A stretch of DNA of 64,000 bases, from positions 62,001 to 126,000 of the forward strand of contig JBKHYJ010000080.1 of NCBI GenBank assembly GCA_046565505.1. Direction: 5' to 3'. Below the pieces are notes generated by a model, which did no database searches, had not been told where the DNA came from, and worked only from the letters and a program-made list of their open reading frames with translations. A program made the translations under genes and the position numbers. Shown here in pieces: positions 16,861 to 25,129 of the stretch; position 1 is the first letter of the stretch; each line of letters opens with the position of its first letter. The stretch comes from JBKHYJ01 sp046565505 (GTDB taxonomy: Bacteria > Acidobacteriota > Blastocatellia > UBA7656).

Positions 16861-17841
16861 TCAAATGGTTGCCAGCAGCTCTTCGCGCGTGACCGTGGCG
16901 GTCCCGACTTTGCCGACGACAACCCCCGCGGCATGGTTTGCGAGCACGGCCGCCTCGACCAGCGAAGCGCCCGCCGCGAGCGCGAGCGCCAGCGTGGCGA
17001 TCACCGTATCGCCCGCCCCCGTCACGTCATAAACTTCGCGGGCAACCGTAGGTATGTGTGTCACCTCGCCGCCTTCCGTGAAAAGCGTCATCCCTTCCTC
17101 CCCGCGAGTTATCAGGACCGCGCGACAGTCAATCGAGTCGAGCAGCTTGCGCCCGGCTTCGACCAGACTCTTTTCGTCATCAATCACCGCGCCGGCCGCC
17201 TCGGCGGCCTCCTGGTTATTGGGGGTGATGACGGTCACCGGCTGGTAATGAGTGAAGCTGCGCGTCTTCGGGTCAAGGCATACGATCAAGCCTCGCTCGC
17301 GCGCCAGGGCCAGCGTGCGCGAAAGCAACCGCTTCGTGAGTAGCCCCTTGTTGTAGTCGGAAATCACTAAGGCGTCAGCCCAGTCGGCCTGGCTGAGGAA
17401 GCGTGCGACTATCCGGTCTTCCACCTCCTCCGGGATTACCGCGCGGCTCTCGCGGTCGGCCCTCACCACCTGCTGGTTGTGGGCGATGATGCGCATCTTG
17501 AGCGTCGTGGGCCGCGCGGCGTCAACGACAAGCCCTTCCGCGCTTACGCCTAGCCTGTCGAACGCGGCGCACAAACGCCCCGCGTCCGCGTCGTCGCCGA
17601 CTATCCCGAGAGGCGACGGGCTGGCACCGAGCGCGACAAGGTTGGACACCACATTGCCCGCGCCGCCGAGCGCCAGCGTTTGCCGCTCCACCTCTACGAC
17701 CGGCACGGGCGCTTCAGGAGATATGCGGCGCACGCGGCCCCAGATGAACTCGTCGAGCATCACGTCTCCGAGCACGACTATGCGTTTGCCGTCGAAGCCC
17801 CCTGTCAGTTTTTTAGCGCGCTCGCGCGTCAGCGTAAACAT
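16861..17841 (-). CDS. rfaE1: D-glycero-beta-D-manno-heptose-7-phosphate kinase
   Basis: A 326-residue PfkB-family kinase. It phosphorylates heptose 7-phosphate at C1 in the ADP-heptose pathway for LPS inner core. Diagnostic stretches are VVLGDVMLDEFIWGRVRRIS near the N-terminus, LALGGAGNVVSNLVALGA, DYNKGLL, and the C-terminal anion hole VTGAGDTVIATLALAL. The cytidylyltransferase half found in bifunctional HldE is absent, so this is the stand-alone kinase (HldA/RfaE1); hldC, gmhA and gmhB are not in the window. It lies 53 bp downstream of the heptosyltransferase gene on the same strand, supporting a heptose operon. Confidence 0.93.
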   Translation of the reverse strand: MFTLTRERAKKLTGGFDGKRIVVLGDVMLDEFIWGRVRRISPEAPVPVVEVERQTLALGGAGNVVSNLVALGASPSPLGIVGDDADAGRLCAAFDRLGVSAEGLVVDAARPTTLKMRIIAHNQQVVRADRESRAVIPEEVEDRIVARFLSQADWADALVISDYNKGLLTKRLLSRTLALARERGLIVCLDPKTRSFTHYQPVTVITPNNQEAAEAAGAVIDDEKSLVEAGRKLLDSIDCRAVLITRGEEGMTLFTEGGEVTHIPTVAREVYDVTGAGDTVIATLALALAAGASLVEAAVLANHAAGVVVGKVGTATVTREELLATI

Positions 17842-17894
17842 AATAAATAGGGGTCGCGGGTAATCGCGGCCTGAATCGCGCCGCCCTCCCTCAC

Positions 17895-19019
17895 TTACCG
17901 GCCAAACCCAGCCCCCCCCTTGTAACCGGCTGTGGGGGCCAGTTCCAGCACTTCGTCAAGGGCCGCGATCACCGCGCTTGCCTGTATGTTTCTAATCGCG
18001 GGGTGCGGCTCGGCGGAAGGCGAAGCGTCAACGTCCGGCGTAGTCTGGCCCCCCGCCCGCGCGCCGACCAGGCGATATGCGGAGTCCGTCCAGGGGTGCC
18101 ACACGTCCGCGTTTGAGGAGCCGAAGACGGCGACCAGGGGCTGTCGGAGCCCCGCCGCCACATGCATAGGGCCGCTGTCGTTACCCACGAAAACGCGTGC
18201 CAGCCCGATGAGCGCGATGAGTTCTTTCAGTGAGAGTCCGGTTAAGACTTGCGCGCCGCTCCGCACCCCCGCGGCCACTTCGCGCGCGACGTGCTCCTGC
18301 CCGGGGCCCGCGATTATGACGCTCGGTAACCCCCATCTCCCGCACAGGTGATCGGCTACTGCGCTGAACCCCGCCGCGCCCCACCTCTTCGATTCGAGGG
18401 CCGCCGCAGGGGCGACGCAAGCGAAGGCCGCGCGCTCTGTTACGCCGGCCGCCGCGAGCCTCTCGCGCACGCGGGCTTCGGCTTCGGGTGATATGACCAA
18501 CTCCAACCGTGGCCGGTCTGAAGGCCAGGGCGCGCCCGCCCAGTGTAACAAAGCGAGTTGCTGCTCGACGCTATGAAGGCGCGCCCGCCCGAGTATTATG
18601 TCGGGCGAAGGCGCGCGCGCCGTGAGCATCCAGGAGTGGCTATACCCCTTATACCCGACCGTGTGCCTCGCGCCTGATAGAGCCGCGATTATCGTCGCCG
18701 TCGTGCCGCCATGCATGTTGAACGCGATGTCGAATTGCCGGCGGCGCAACCGCGATACGAGCCGGGCGCGCGAGGCGAGAGACTTTTCAGCGATCATTAA
18801 TTCATCGACCAGCGGGTGAGCGTCGAGAATGGGCGCGGCGAGCGGCTCTGTCAGCACGGCCACCTGCAGGTCCGGCCGCCAGCTCTTGATCGCCCGCAGG
18901 CAGGCCGTCATCAGCACGGTGTCGCCTATCGACCGCAGCCTTATGAGTAGCACGGTTCGCACCAGCGACCAATCGGGGAGATTATTCCGGCCGGTTGACG
19001 GGTGGGCTGCTCGTGTCAC
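17895..19019 (-). CDS. Glycosyltransferase family 9, ADP-heptose:LPS heptosyltransferase type
   Basis: A 374-residue GT-B glycosyltransferase that transfers heptose from ADP-heptose to lipid A-core acceptors. The N-terminal domain has LLIRLRSIGDTVLMTACLRA. The C-terminal donor site has FVGNDSGPMHVAAGLRQPLV and AVFGSSNADVW, all hallmarks of family 9 (WaaC/WaaF/WaaQ). The exact acceptor position cannot be told. The GTG start at 19019 overlaps the TGA of the upstream Trm112-family gene as GTGA, so translation is probably coupled. The adjacent heptose kinase makes a precursor of its donor. Confidence 0.92.
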   Translation of the reverse strand: MTRAAHPSTGRNNLPDWSLVRTVLLIRLRSIGDTVLMTACLRAIKSWRPDLQVAVLTEPLAAPILDAHPLVDELMIAEKSLASRARLVSRLRRRQFDIAFNMHGGTTATIIAALSGARHTVGYKGYSHSWMLTARAPSPDIILGRARLHSVEQQLALLHWAGAPWPSDRPRLELVISPEAEARVRERLAAAGVTERAAFACVAPAAALESKRWGAAGFSAVADHLCGRWGLPSVIIAGPGQEHVAREVAAGVRSGAQVLTGLSLKELIALIGLARVFVGNDSGPMHVAAGLRQPLVAVFGSSNADVWHPWTDSAYRLVGARAGGQTTPDVDASPSAEPHPAIRNIQASAVIAALDEVLELAPTAGYKGGAGFGR

Positions 19020-19186
19020 TCTTCAATCACTGCCTCGTCGACTAGCATCACAGGTATGTCATCCTTTATAGGGTAAACGCGCTTGCACTGCGGGCATTTC
19101 AGACCGCTCCCGTCCGGCTTCAGCTCGACCTTCACCTTACAGACGGGGCACGCAAGTATTTCAAGCAACCTCTCACTCACAGCCAC
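19016..19186 (-). CDS. Trm112-family zinc-ribbon protein (YcaR/UPF0434)
   Basis: A 56-residue protein starting at GTG 19186 with AGGAGG six bases upstream. It reads MAVSERLLEILACPVCKVKV and goes on with KCPQCKRVYPIKDDIPVML. Two CxxC pairs (CPVC, CPQC) and the YPI.DDIP.ML signature identify the Trm112 family. In bacteria these small proteins (YcaR) are often encoded beside LPS genes such as lpxK and kdsB. Eukaryotic Trm112 is a methyltransferase activator; the bacterial role is unsettled. Its stop overlaps the start of the heptosyltransferase gene by four bases (GTGA). It is the first gene of the minus-strand surface-sugar unit. Confidence 0.93.
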   Translation of the reverse strand: MAVSERLLEILACPVCKVKVELKPDGSGLKCPQCKRVYPIKDDIPVMLVDEAVIEE

Positions 19187-19553
19187 TTCGCACCTCCTGT
19201 CATTGAGGCGTCAAGTCTAACACCCGGCCCCCCGACCGTCAATTTTCGCCCCCGATGGTACTAAATCGCGTGGCGAAGCCTCGGGCGCGCCCGTCGCGCA
19301 ATGGAGAGCGCGGGGAAACGCGGGTCAGGATGATGCGAGGGTGTAATGGTAAAAACATTGGCCGAACAAGCCGCGCCGCGCGGCGTACATGAATGGGTAA
19401 ATTGAAACTCGCGAAGTCGCATGTTAACCTTTTATAGATCCTTGCGAATCACGGTTCTCTGACCTGGAACCAGCCTGACTACGCTCTAATCGATCGAGGC
19501 GCGCTCAAGCTTATCGGGTTCAGTTATCGCGTCGTGAATTACGGAGTAGTACT
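19187..19553. other. Divergent intergenic region
   Basis: About 370 bases between the Trm112-family gene (minus) and the VWA gene (plus), so it must hold promoters for both. On plus there are TTGAAA and TATAGA elements around 19400-19437, but with non-standard spacing. No gene or strong repeat is seen. Confidence 0.4.
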
Positions 19554-20531
19554 GTGAAATCACCTTTGATGTTTAAAGGCGCCGGCTCTAAGGCGGCGAC
19601 GTGCGCGCTGGCGGCGCTGCTCGTCATCGCCCCCGCTTTCGCACTGCAAGACGACAAGCCAATCAAGCTTCAGGCTGACCTCGTGACGGTCGACGCGACG
19701 GTCACGGACAAGGACGGCAATTTCATACGCGACCTGAAGGCGGAGGACTTCGTCCTTTACGAAGACGGCGAGCAGCAGAAGCTAGACTTTTTCGAGGCGA
19801 ATGAAGAAGCGGTGATGACGCGGCCGCTCGCGGTCGTCGTCGCGATAGACGCCTCGGGCAGCATCAAGCCCGAGGAGATCATCCGCCAGCGCGAGGCCAC
19901 GGAGAGTTTCATGAAACTTGTGCGCCCGGAATCGGTCTTCGCCGTCATCGCGTTTAACTCCGATGTCCGCGTGCTCCAGGACTTCACGAGCGACCCGAAG
20001 AGGATAAGCCAGGCGTTTCAAAAGATAGGTGAGGTGACGGGCTCCTCGCGGATATTCGGCTCGATAGACCGCGCGATATCGATGCTCAAGCGCGCGCCGC
20101 GGTTCCGCGGGGGCCGCAGGCTCCGCCGCGTCGTCATCGTGCTCACGGATGGCTATGATAACGTGAACGCGCCAGACCAGGCCGACATGATAAGGCGCGC
20201 GAACGACGCCGAAGTCACCGTCTATTCGATCACGCTGCCGTCGTACATGCCTGGCGTCGGCCCGGCCCGGCGCATAATGACTCTGCTCGACGTGTCGCGC
20301 ATCGTGCCGCTGACCGGGGGCATGGATTTTTCGGCCGACACGAGGGATTTCACGCCCGTGTTTAAGGCCATTGCCGAAGAGATCAGGTCGAGCTATACGC
20401 TCGCCTTCTACCCGTCGGATAAGAATCGGCGCGATGGGCGGCCTCACCAGATTCGCGTCGAATGCAAGCGCAGCGGCGCAATCATCCGGGCGAGCCGTAG
20501 CAGCTACCAGGGCTCGTCGCAAAGTCGCTGA
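19554..20531 (+). CDS. Secreted VWFA-related acidobacterial domain protein
   Basis: A 325-residue protein with a Sec signal peptide (about 1-31). A short beta domain follows (VTVDATVTDKDGNFIRDL, then LKAEDFVLYEDG), then a von Willebrand A domain from about residue 92. The MIDAS metal site DASGS is at 99-103 and VLTDGYDN carries the distal Asp. The N-terminal sentence is that of the acidobacterial VWFA-related family (TIGR03436), which is strongly amplified in this phylum. The function is unknown; it is probably adhesion or extracellular protein binding. The start is GTG at 19554 with GGAG seven bases upstream; an ATG five codons later is the alternative. Confidence 0.92.
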   Translation: MKSPLMFKGAGSKAATCALAALLVIAPAFALQDDKPIKLQADLVTVDATVTDKDGNFIRDLKAEDFVLYEDGEQQKLDFFEANEEAVMTRPLAVVVAIDASGSIKPEEIIRQREATESFMKLVRPESVFAVIAFNSDVRVLQDFTSDPKRISQAFQKIGEVTGSSRIFGSIDRAISMLKRAPRFRGGRRLRRVVIVLTDGYDNVNAPDQADMIRRANDAEVTVYSITLPSYMPGVGPARRIMTLLDVSRIVPLTGGMDFSADTRDFTPVFKAIAEEIRSSYTLAFYPSDKNRRDGRPHQIRVECKRSGAIIRASRSSYQGSSQSR

Positions 20532-20634
20532 CGGGCGGCGCGCGGATAAGAACTGGCAATGCCGGGGCCAATCGGCTAACATATTCGTTTACGCCATCGG
20601 AGTATTAGCTGACATGAGAGGCCGGGAAGCTTGA

Positions 20635-22014
20635 ATGGCTGAAAAGAAGAAAGTGGGGATGGTGAGCCTGGGTTGCCCGAAGAACCTCGTCGACAGCGAG
20701 GTGATGCTGGGCATGCTGGCCGGGCGGGGGTTCGAGGTAACGAACGACTCGCGGGCGGCCGACGTGCTGGTGGTCAACACGTGCGGATTCATTGATTCGG
20801 CCCGGCAGGAATCCGTCGATACTATCCTTGAGATGGCCCGGCTTAAACAGACGGGCAGCCTCAAGCGCCTGGTCGTCGCCGGCTGCCTGGTCGAGCGATA
20901 CCGCGAAGAGTTGCGGCGCGAGATACCCGAGATAGACGCATGCGTCGGCGTGAACGAGCTCGAAGAAATCGAGTCGGCCGTGGCGGGCGGGCGGCGCTCG
21001 CTCCCGGTCTACAGCGATGGGGCGGCCGCCCCGGAGCTTTACCTCTACGACGAGACCACGCCGCGACTGCGCGCCACCGCTCCTTACACCTCTTACGTGA
21101 AGATAGCCGAAGGCTGCGACCACACCTGCGCGTTCTGCATCATACCGAAACTCCGCGGCGTGTTCCGCTCACGCTCCCCCGAATCGATCCTCAGGGAGGT
21201 CGAGATGCTCGCCGCGCAGGGCGTCAGAGAGTTCGTGCTGATCTCCCAAGACACGACCACCTATGGCGCGGACCTCGGGCTGAAAGACGGCCTGGCCCGG
21301 CTGGTCGAATCCATCTCGCACGTCGGCGGGGTCGAGTGGGTGCGCTTTCTTTATTGTTACCCGACGGCGGTCACGGACGAGATGATGCGCGTCATGGCCG
21401 AGCGCCCGAACGTCTGCAAGTACTTTGACATCCCGCTCCAACATGTGAGCCGCAGGGTGCTCGCGCGGATGCGGCGCGGGGGCAGCCGCGGGTCTTACGA
21501 GCGAATGATAAAACGCATCCGCGACCGCGTGCCGGGCGCCGCCGTCCGCACTACGTTCATAGTCGGGTTCCCGGGCGAGCGCGAAGAAGATTTCGCCGAG
21601 CTTGTAGACTTCGTGCGCTCGGTCGAGTTCGACCGCGTCGGCGTTTTCACCTACTCGGACGAAGAAAACTCAGCCGCGTTCGAGCTGGGCGAGAAAGTGG
21701 ACCGCGGGACGGCCTTACGCCGCGAGCGGGTTTTGATGAAAGAGCAGGCGCGAATATCGCGGCGCAAGAATCGCCGGCTTGTGGGCAGGCAGGTGAAAGT
21801 TCTGCTCGAAGGGAGGTCGAAAGAGAGCGACCTTCTGCTCGAAGGCCGGATGGAAACGCAGGCCCCTGAAATTGACGGCTCGGTCCTCATCAACGACGTG
21901 CCGGAAGGCGCCGACGTGCGCCCGGGCGATTTCGTCACCGTAGAAATAACCGGGGCGCACGATTACGACCTGGTAGGGCGAATAATACAGGCCGCGGGCC
22001 CGGGGCAAGATTGA
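20635..22014 (+). CDS. rimO: Ribosomal protein S12 methylthiotransferase RimO
   Basis: RimO is a radical SAM enzyme that adds a methylthio group to the conserved Asp of ribosomal protein S12. The N-terminal UPF0004 domain carries cluster cysteines Cys14 (SLGCPK), Cys50 (NTCGF) and Cys84 (AGCLVER). The radical SAM cluster is Cys161, Cys165 and Cys168 (GCDHTCAFC). The C-terminal TRAM domain spans about 385-455. The SLGCPKNLVDSE sequence distinguishes RimO from MiaB. At 459 residues it is full length. It heads a same-strand row with pgpA, the nadD-like gene and cinA, a neighbourhood common in bacteria. Confidence 0.96.
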   Translation: MAEKKKVGMVSLGCPKNLVDSEVMLGMLAGRGFEVTNDSRAADVLVVNTCGFIDSARQESVDTILEMARLKQTGSLKRLVVAGCLVERYREELRREIPEIDACVGVNELEEIESAVAGGRRSLPVYSDGAAAPELYLYDETTPRLRATAPYTSYVKIAEGCDHTCAFCIIPKLRGVFRSRSPESILREVEMLAAQGVREFVLISQDTTTYGADLGLKDGLARLVESISHVGGVEWVRFLYCYPTAVTDEMMRVMAERPNVCKYFDIPLQHVSRRVLARMRRGGSRGSYERMIKRIRDRVPGAAVRTTFIVGFPGEREEDFAELVDFVRSVEFDRVGVFTYSDEENSAAFELGEKVDRGTALRRERVLMKEQARISRRKNRRLVGRQVKVLLEGRSKESDLLLEGRMETQAPEIDGSVLINDVPEGADVRPGDFVTVEITGAHDYDLVGRIIQAAGPGQD

Positions 22015-22089
22015 AAAACCTGCGATTTCAAATTTGAGATTTCAGACCGCTCAGCGCCCCGCCCGGTCTCCTACTCCCGCCCGAGTCTT

Positions 22090-22623
22090 ATGAGCCAGCC
22101 CACAACCACAGAGCGACGGCCTACGAGACCGACAGACCGCGTAGCCTACGCAATCGCAACGGGGGCGGGGGCGGGGTTTGTGCCCGCGGCTCCCGGCACG
22201 TTCGGCGCGATTGAAGGGGTAATAGCCTTCGTCGTGTTCAACGCGGTCGCAAACAACGCGGCTGGTCTCGCGCCGCTATGGTCTTTCGCGCTGTTTGTGG
22301 CTATCAACGCCGCGCTGTTTATGGCGGGCGTGTGGGCGTCGGGCCGCGCCTGTGAAATATGCGCCCTCGATGACCCGAGCCAGGTCGTCATTGACGAGGT
22401 TAGCGGGCAGCTAATCGCGCTCGCGCCGGTCGCCGCCGCGCCCTCGGTCGCCGCAATCATGCTGGCGTTCCTGCTCTTTCGTCTGTTCGACATATTCAAG
22501 CCTTACCCCATACGCAACCTTGAGCGCCTGCATGGCGGGCTGGGCGTAATGGCCGACGACGCGCTGGCCGGGATTTATGCCGCGGCGTTGGTGTGGATAG
22601 GCATTCAGTCTAGCTTCATATAA
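22090..22623 (+). CDS. pgpA: Phosphatidylglycerophosphatase A
   Basis: PgpA dephosphorylates phosphatidylglycerol phosphate to phosphatidylglycerol in the inner membrane. The 177-residue protein has the family hallmarks GFVPAAPGTFGA near the N-terminus, the acidic catalytic motif QVVIDEVSGQ, and FRLFDIFKPYPI with a terminal GVMADDALAGIYA. Three to four hydrophobic segments match the usual membrane topology. It lies 75 bp after rimO and 10 bp before the nadD-like gene, consistent with one operon. Confidence 0.95.
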   Translation: MSQPTTTERRPTRPTDRVAYAIATGAGAGFVPAAPGTFGAIEGVIAFVVFNAVANNAAGLAPLWSFALFVAINAALFMAGVWASGRACEICALDDPSQVVIDEVSGQLIALAPVAAAPSVAAIMLAFLLFRLFDIFKPYPIRNLERLHGGLGVMADDALAGIYAAALVWIGIQSSFI

Positions 22624-22633
22624 TCTAATCACG

Positions 22634-23365
22634 ATGCGACCGGATCACTTCAAGGAGATAATCGAGCGCGCGGGTGCGGCGGGCGAGCCTCGCATCGAAT
22701 TAATCAAGCGGGCGCAGGTGAGCGGCCCGCGACTGGGCGTCTTCGCCGCCTCCTTCAACCCCATAACCGTCGCCCATATCGAATTGATGCGCCGCGCCGC
22801 GGCCCGCTTCGCCCTGGATGAAACGCTCGCACTGGCAGGTATAACGAACGCGGACAAAAAAAACTACGAGTGCTCGCTTGGAGATAGGCTGCGCATGCTC
22901 GCGCTCACGTTCGCCTGCGAGGCGAGGGTGTCCACGGGGCTGTCGTCGCATGCCTACTACGTAGACATGCTCGCGGCGCTTGAGCGCGCTTACCCGCCAG
23001 AAACTCATTTGCACTTCATCGTCGGCTTCGATACATTCGAGCGCGTGTTAGACCGGGACGAGTGCTACACCGCAAAATATTTTCACGGGTTCGGCAGCCG
23101 GGCTGACGCGCTAGGCCACCTGCTAGGGCGCAGCCGCCTCATTGTGGCGGAGCGGTCGGGCGCGGGCTATGCGGATGTTCGCGCGCTCATAGAGCGTGAG
23201 CAAGTCGCGCCCGTCGGGAGCATATTGTATTTGGATTTCCCCTCGGACCTGGCCGAACATTCCGCGACGGACGTGCGCCGCCGCGTACGCGCAGGCGAGC
23301 CGATCGCCGGGCTTGTGCCGCCCGCGGTCGAAGCTTATATACATGAACGAGGCCTCTACAGGTGA
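22634..23365 (+). CDS. NadD-like nicotinate-nucleotide adenylyltransferase family protein
   Basis: A 243-residue nucleotidyltransferase of the HxGH superfamily. The nucleotide-binding loop is LGVFAASFNPITVAHIELM, where TVAH replaces the usual GH-type motif. The C-terminal SATDVRRRVRAGEPIAGLVP matches the ISSTxIR element, and PPAVEAYIHERGLY is the family end. NadD makes NaAD from NaMN and ATP in NAD synthesis. The 30-residue N-terminal extension and long spacer make it larger than typical NadD, so it could be a divergent paralogue with another nucleotide substrate. It sits directly before cinA, whose C-terminal domain also belongs to pyridine-nucleotide salvage. Confidence 0.75.
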   Translation: MRPDHFKEIIERAGAAGEPRIELIKRAQVSGPRLGVFAASFNPITVAHIELMRRAAARFALDETLALAGITNADKKNYECSLGDRLRMLALTFACEARVSTGLSSHAYYVDMLAALERAYPPETHLHFIVGFDTFERVLDRDECYTAKYFHGFGSRADALGHLLGRSRLIVAERSGAGYADVRALIEREQVAPVGSILYLDFPSDLAEHSATDVRRRVRAGEPIAGLVPPAVEAYIHERGLYR

Positions 23366-23419
23366 CGAAGGGGTCGCGCGGCGGCCTCGGGCGACACGGA
23401 TGATTCATAACAGGTGTTT

Positions 23420-24658
23420 ATGCTAAAGGCGGAAATCATAGCCATAGGGTCAGAATTGCTGACGCCTCACAGGGTCGATACCAACTCATTATGGCTGACG
23501 GAGCGGTTGAATTCGGTCGGCATCAGCGTTCATCTGAAAACAGTGGTCGGGGATGACGAGTCGCGCATGGAGGAGGCGGCGCGCGACGCGCTAAAGCGTT
23601 CGGACGTGATTATCGCGACAGGCGGGCTGGGGCCGACAGAAGATGACGTGACGCGGAAGGTCTTCGCGCGGGTGACGGGCCGGCAGCTCATGCTCGACTA
23701 TGACATACTCGCTCACATACGCGACCGCATCACGAGCCGGGGTTATCAGATGACGCCCAACAATGAGCGGCAAGCGCTCTTCCCGCGCGGCGCGGCCGTG
23801 CTGCCCAATCCTAATGGCACGGCGCCGGGGATCAAAATGGAGCAGGACGGGAAGCTGGTTATTCTGCTGCCCGGCCCGCCCCGCGAGAACCGGCCGATGT
23901 TTGACGACTACGTTATGCCTGACCTCGAAAAGTTATCGCGCGGCGTGCGCATAGCCAAGAGGCTGCTGAAGGTGACGGGCCTCGGGGAGTCGCAGCTCGA
24001 CGACAAGATCGCCCCTATCTATAGCGAGTACACCAACCCCCAGACGACGATTCTTTTCACGGATTCTGAGATAGAGATTCACCTGACGGCGACCGCCGAA
24101 AGCGTCGGGCGCGCCGAAGAGATCGTCGAGGAACTGACGGGCAAGCTGGAAGAGGCGATAGGGATTAATGTCTACTCGACGAGCGGCGAGGCGCTCGAAC
24201 AGGTGCTCGGCGACCGCCTGCGGCTCAAGCGGTACACGATAGCGACAGCGGAAAGCTGCACGGGCGGGCTCCTGGCCGAACGCATGACGAGGGTCCCCGG
24301 GTCGAGCGATTATTACGTAGGCAGCATCGTCAGTTACGCGAGCGAAATCAAATCGCGATTGCTGGGCGTGCCCGAAGACGTGATAGAGCGGCACGGCCCC
24401 GTGAGCGGCGAGGTCGCCGAGGCGATGGCGCGCGGAGTCAAAGAGCGGATGGGAGCGACCATCGGCGTAAGCGTCACGGGGGTCGCGGGGCCCGGCGGCG
24501 GGTCTCAGTCCGTGCCCGTGGGGACCGTTTATATAGGCTTGGCCGATGACGTGATGACAACTAACAGGCGGCTGATGCTGGGCGGGGATAGACATCTGAT
24601 ACGTTGGCGCGCCTCGACGGCCGCGCTAGAAATGGTCCGCCGCCGCTACCTGATCTGA
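23420..24658 (+). CDS. cinA: CinA-family protein with NMN deamidase domain
   Basis: A 412-residue two-domain protein. The N-terminal MoCF/COG1058 domain (about 1-170) has AEIIAIGSELLTP, ATGGLGPTEDDVTR and the loop LPGPPRE; this part acts as an ADP-ribose pyrophosphatase in characterised homologues. The C-terminal PncC domain (from about 255) has TAESCTGGLLAERMTRVPG, VGSIVSYA and VSVTGVAGPGGGS and deamidates nicotinamide mononucleotide to NaMN. Both domains look intact. The ATG at 23420 has AGGTG just upstream; a GTG two codons earlier is possible. Beside a NadD-like gene, a role in NAD recycling is a reasonable inference. Confidence 0.95.
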   Translation: MLKAEIIAIGSELLTPHRVDTNSLWLTERLNSVGISVHLKTVVGDDESRMEEAARDALKRSDVIIATGGLGPTEDDVTRKVFARVTGRQLMLDYDILAHIRDRITSRGYQMTPNNERQALFPRGAAVLPNPNGTAPGIKMEQDGKLVILLPGPPRENRPMFDDYVMPDLEKLSRGVRIAKRLLKVTGLGESQLDDKIAPIYSEYTNPQTTILFTDSEIEIHLTATAESVGRAEEIVEELTGKLEEAIGINVYSTSGEALEQVLGDRLRLKRYTIATAESCTGGLLAERMTRVPGSSDYYVGSIVSYASEIKSRLLGVPEDVIERHGPVSGEVAEAMARGVKERMGATIGVSVTGVAGPGGGSQSVPVGTVYIGLADDVMTTNRRLMLGGDRHLIRWRASTAALEMVRRRYLI

Positions 24659-24865
24659 ATGTAAACCTGTGCGGGCCCGCTAAAGAAGCCGAGGAACAAT
24701 CGCGCCCGGAGGGACTCAGCTTGCGTCATTCGCGCCCGCGGGCGCACGTCGGTGTCGGCCAGGCCGCCATTTTTTATTTGCATGTCGCGTGCTTTGAGCT
24801 ACAATCGCGCGGACGAATATTCAGCCGCCACGAGAGCAGCATTCGAGGATGTCTCTTATTACCTT

Positions 24866-25129
24866 TTAGGCTTTCAGTCTAAGCCACAGTAATACGGCCA
24901 ATAGAGCGACGCCTAATTCATCGGTAACATCGATGGGAGTTTCATTTGATTGGGGAGTTTCATTTGGTTGAGTTGCCACAATATGTGTCCCGCTGCACTC
25001 GCCTTCGTAGTCCGGTATACACCCGATTGTGGAACAGTCGCAGTACTTGTCTCCTGACACCGTGTGCCCCGCGAAAGCCGGAAAGGACAAAGCTAATATG
25101 AACGAACAGACAGCCACTGATCTCCTCAT
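24866..25129 (-). CDS. Small secreted Cys-containing protein with C-terminal hydrophobic tail
   Basis: An 87-residue product beginning MRRSVAVCSFILALSFPAFA, a clean signal peptide. A short Cys-rich part follows (KYCDCSTIGCIPDYEGECSG, four to five cysteines), then a Gln/Asn/Pro/Thr linker and a hydrophobic C-terminus LGVALLAVLLWLRLKA. The ATG at 25129 is preceded by AAAGGAGAG, one of the best ribosome sites in the window. The combination suggests a small exported peptide held by its tail. It overlaps the 5' end of the TPR-like gene on the other strand by 32 bases, so their promoters must lie inside each other. I do not know a named family. Confidence 0.75.
   Translation of the reverse strand: MRRSVAVCSFILALSFPAFAGHTVSGDKYCDCSTIGCIPDYEGECSGTHIVATQPNETPQSNETPIDVTDELGVALLAVLLWLRLKA

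Noticed and set aside
24732..24745. 14-base palindrome GCGCCCGCGGGCGC.
   Set aside because: Easily formed by chance in GC-rich DNA; no gene start or terminator context.
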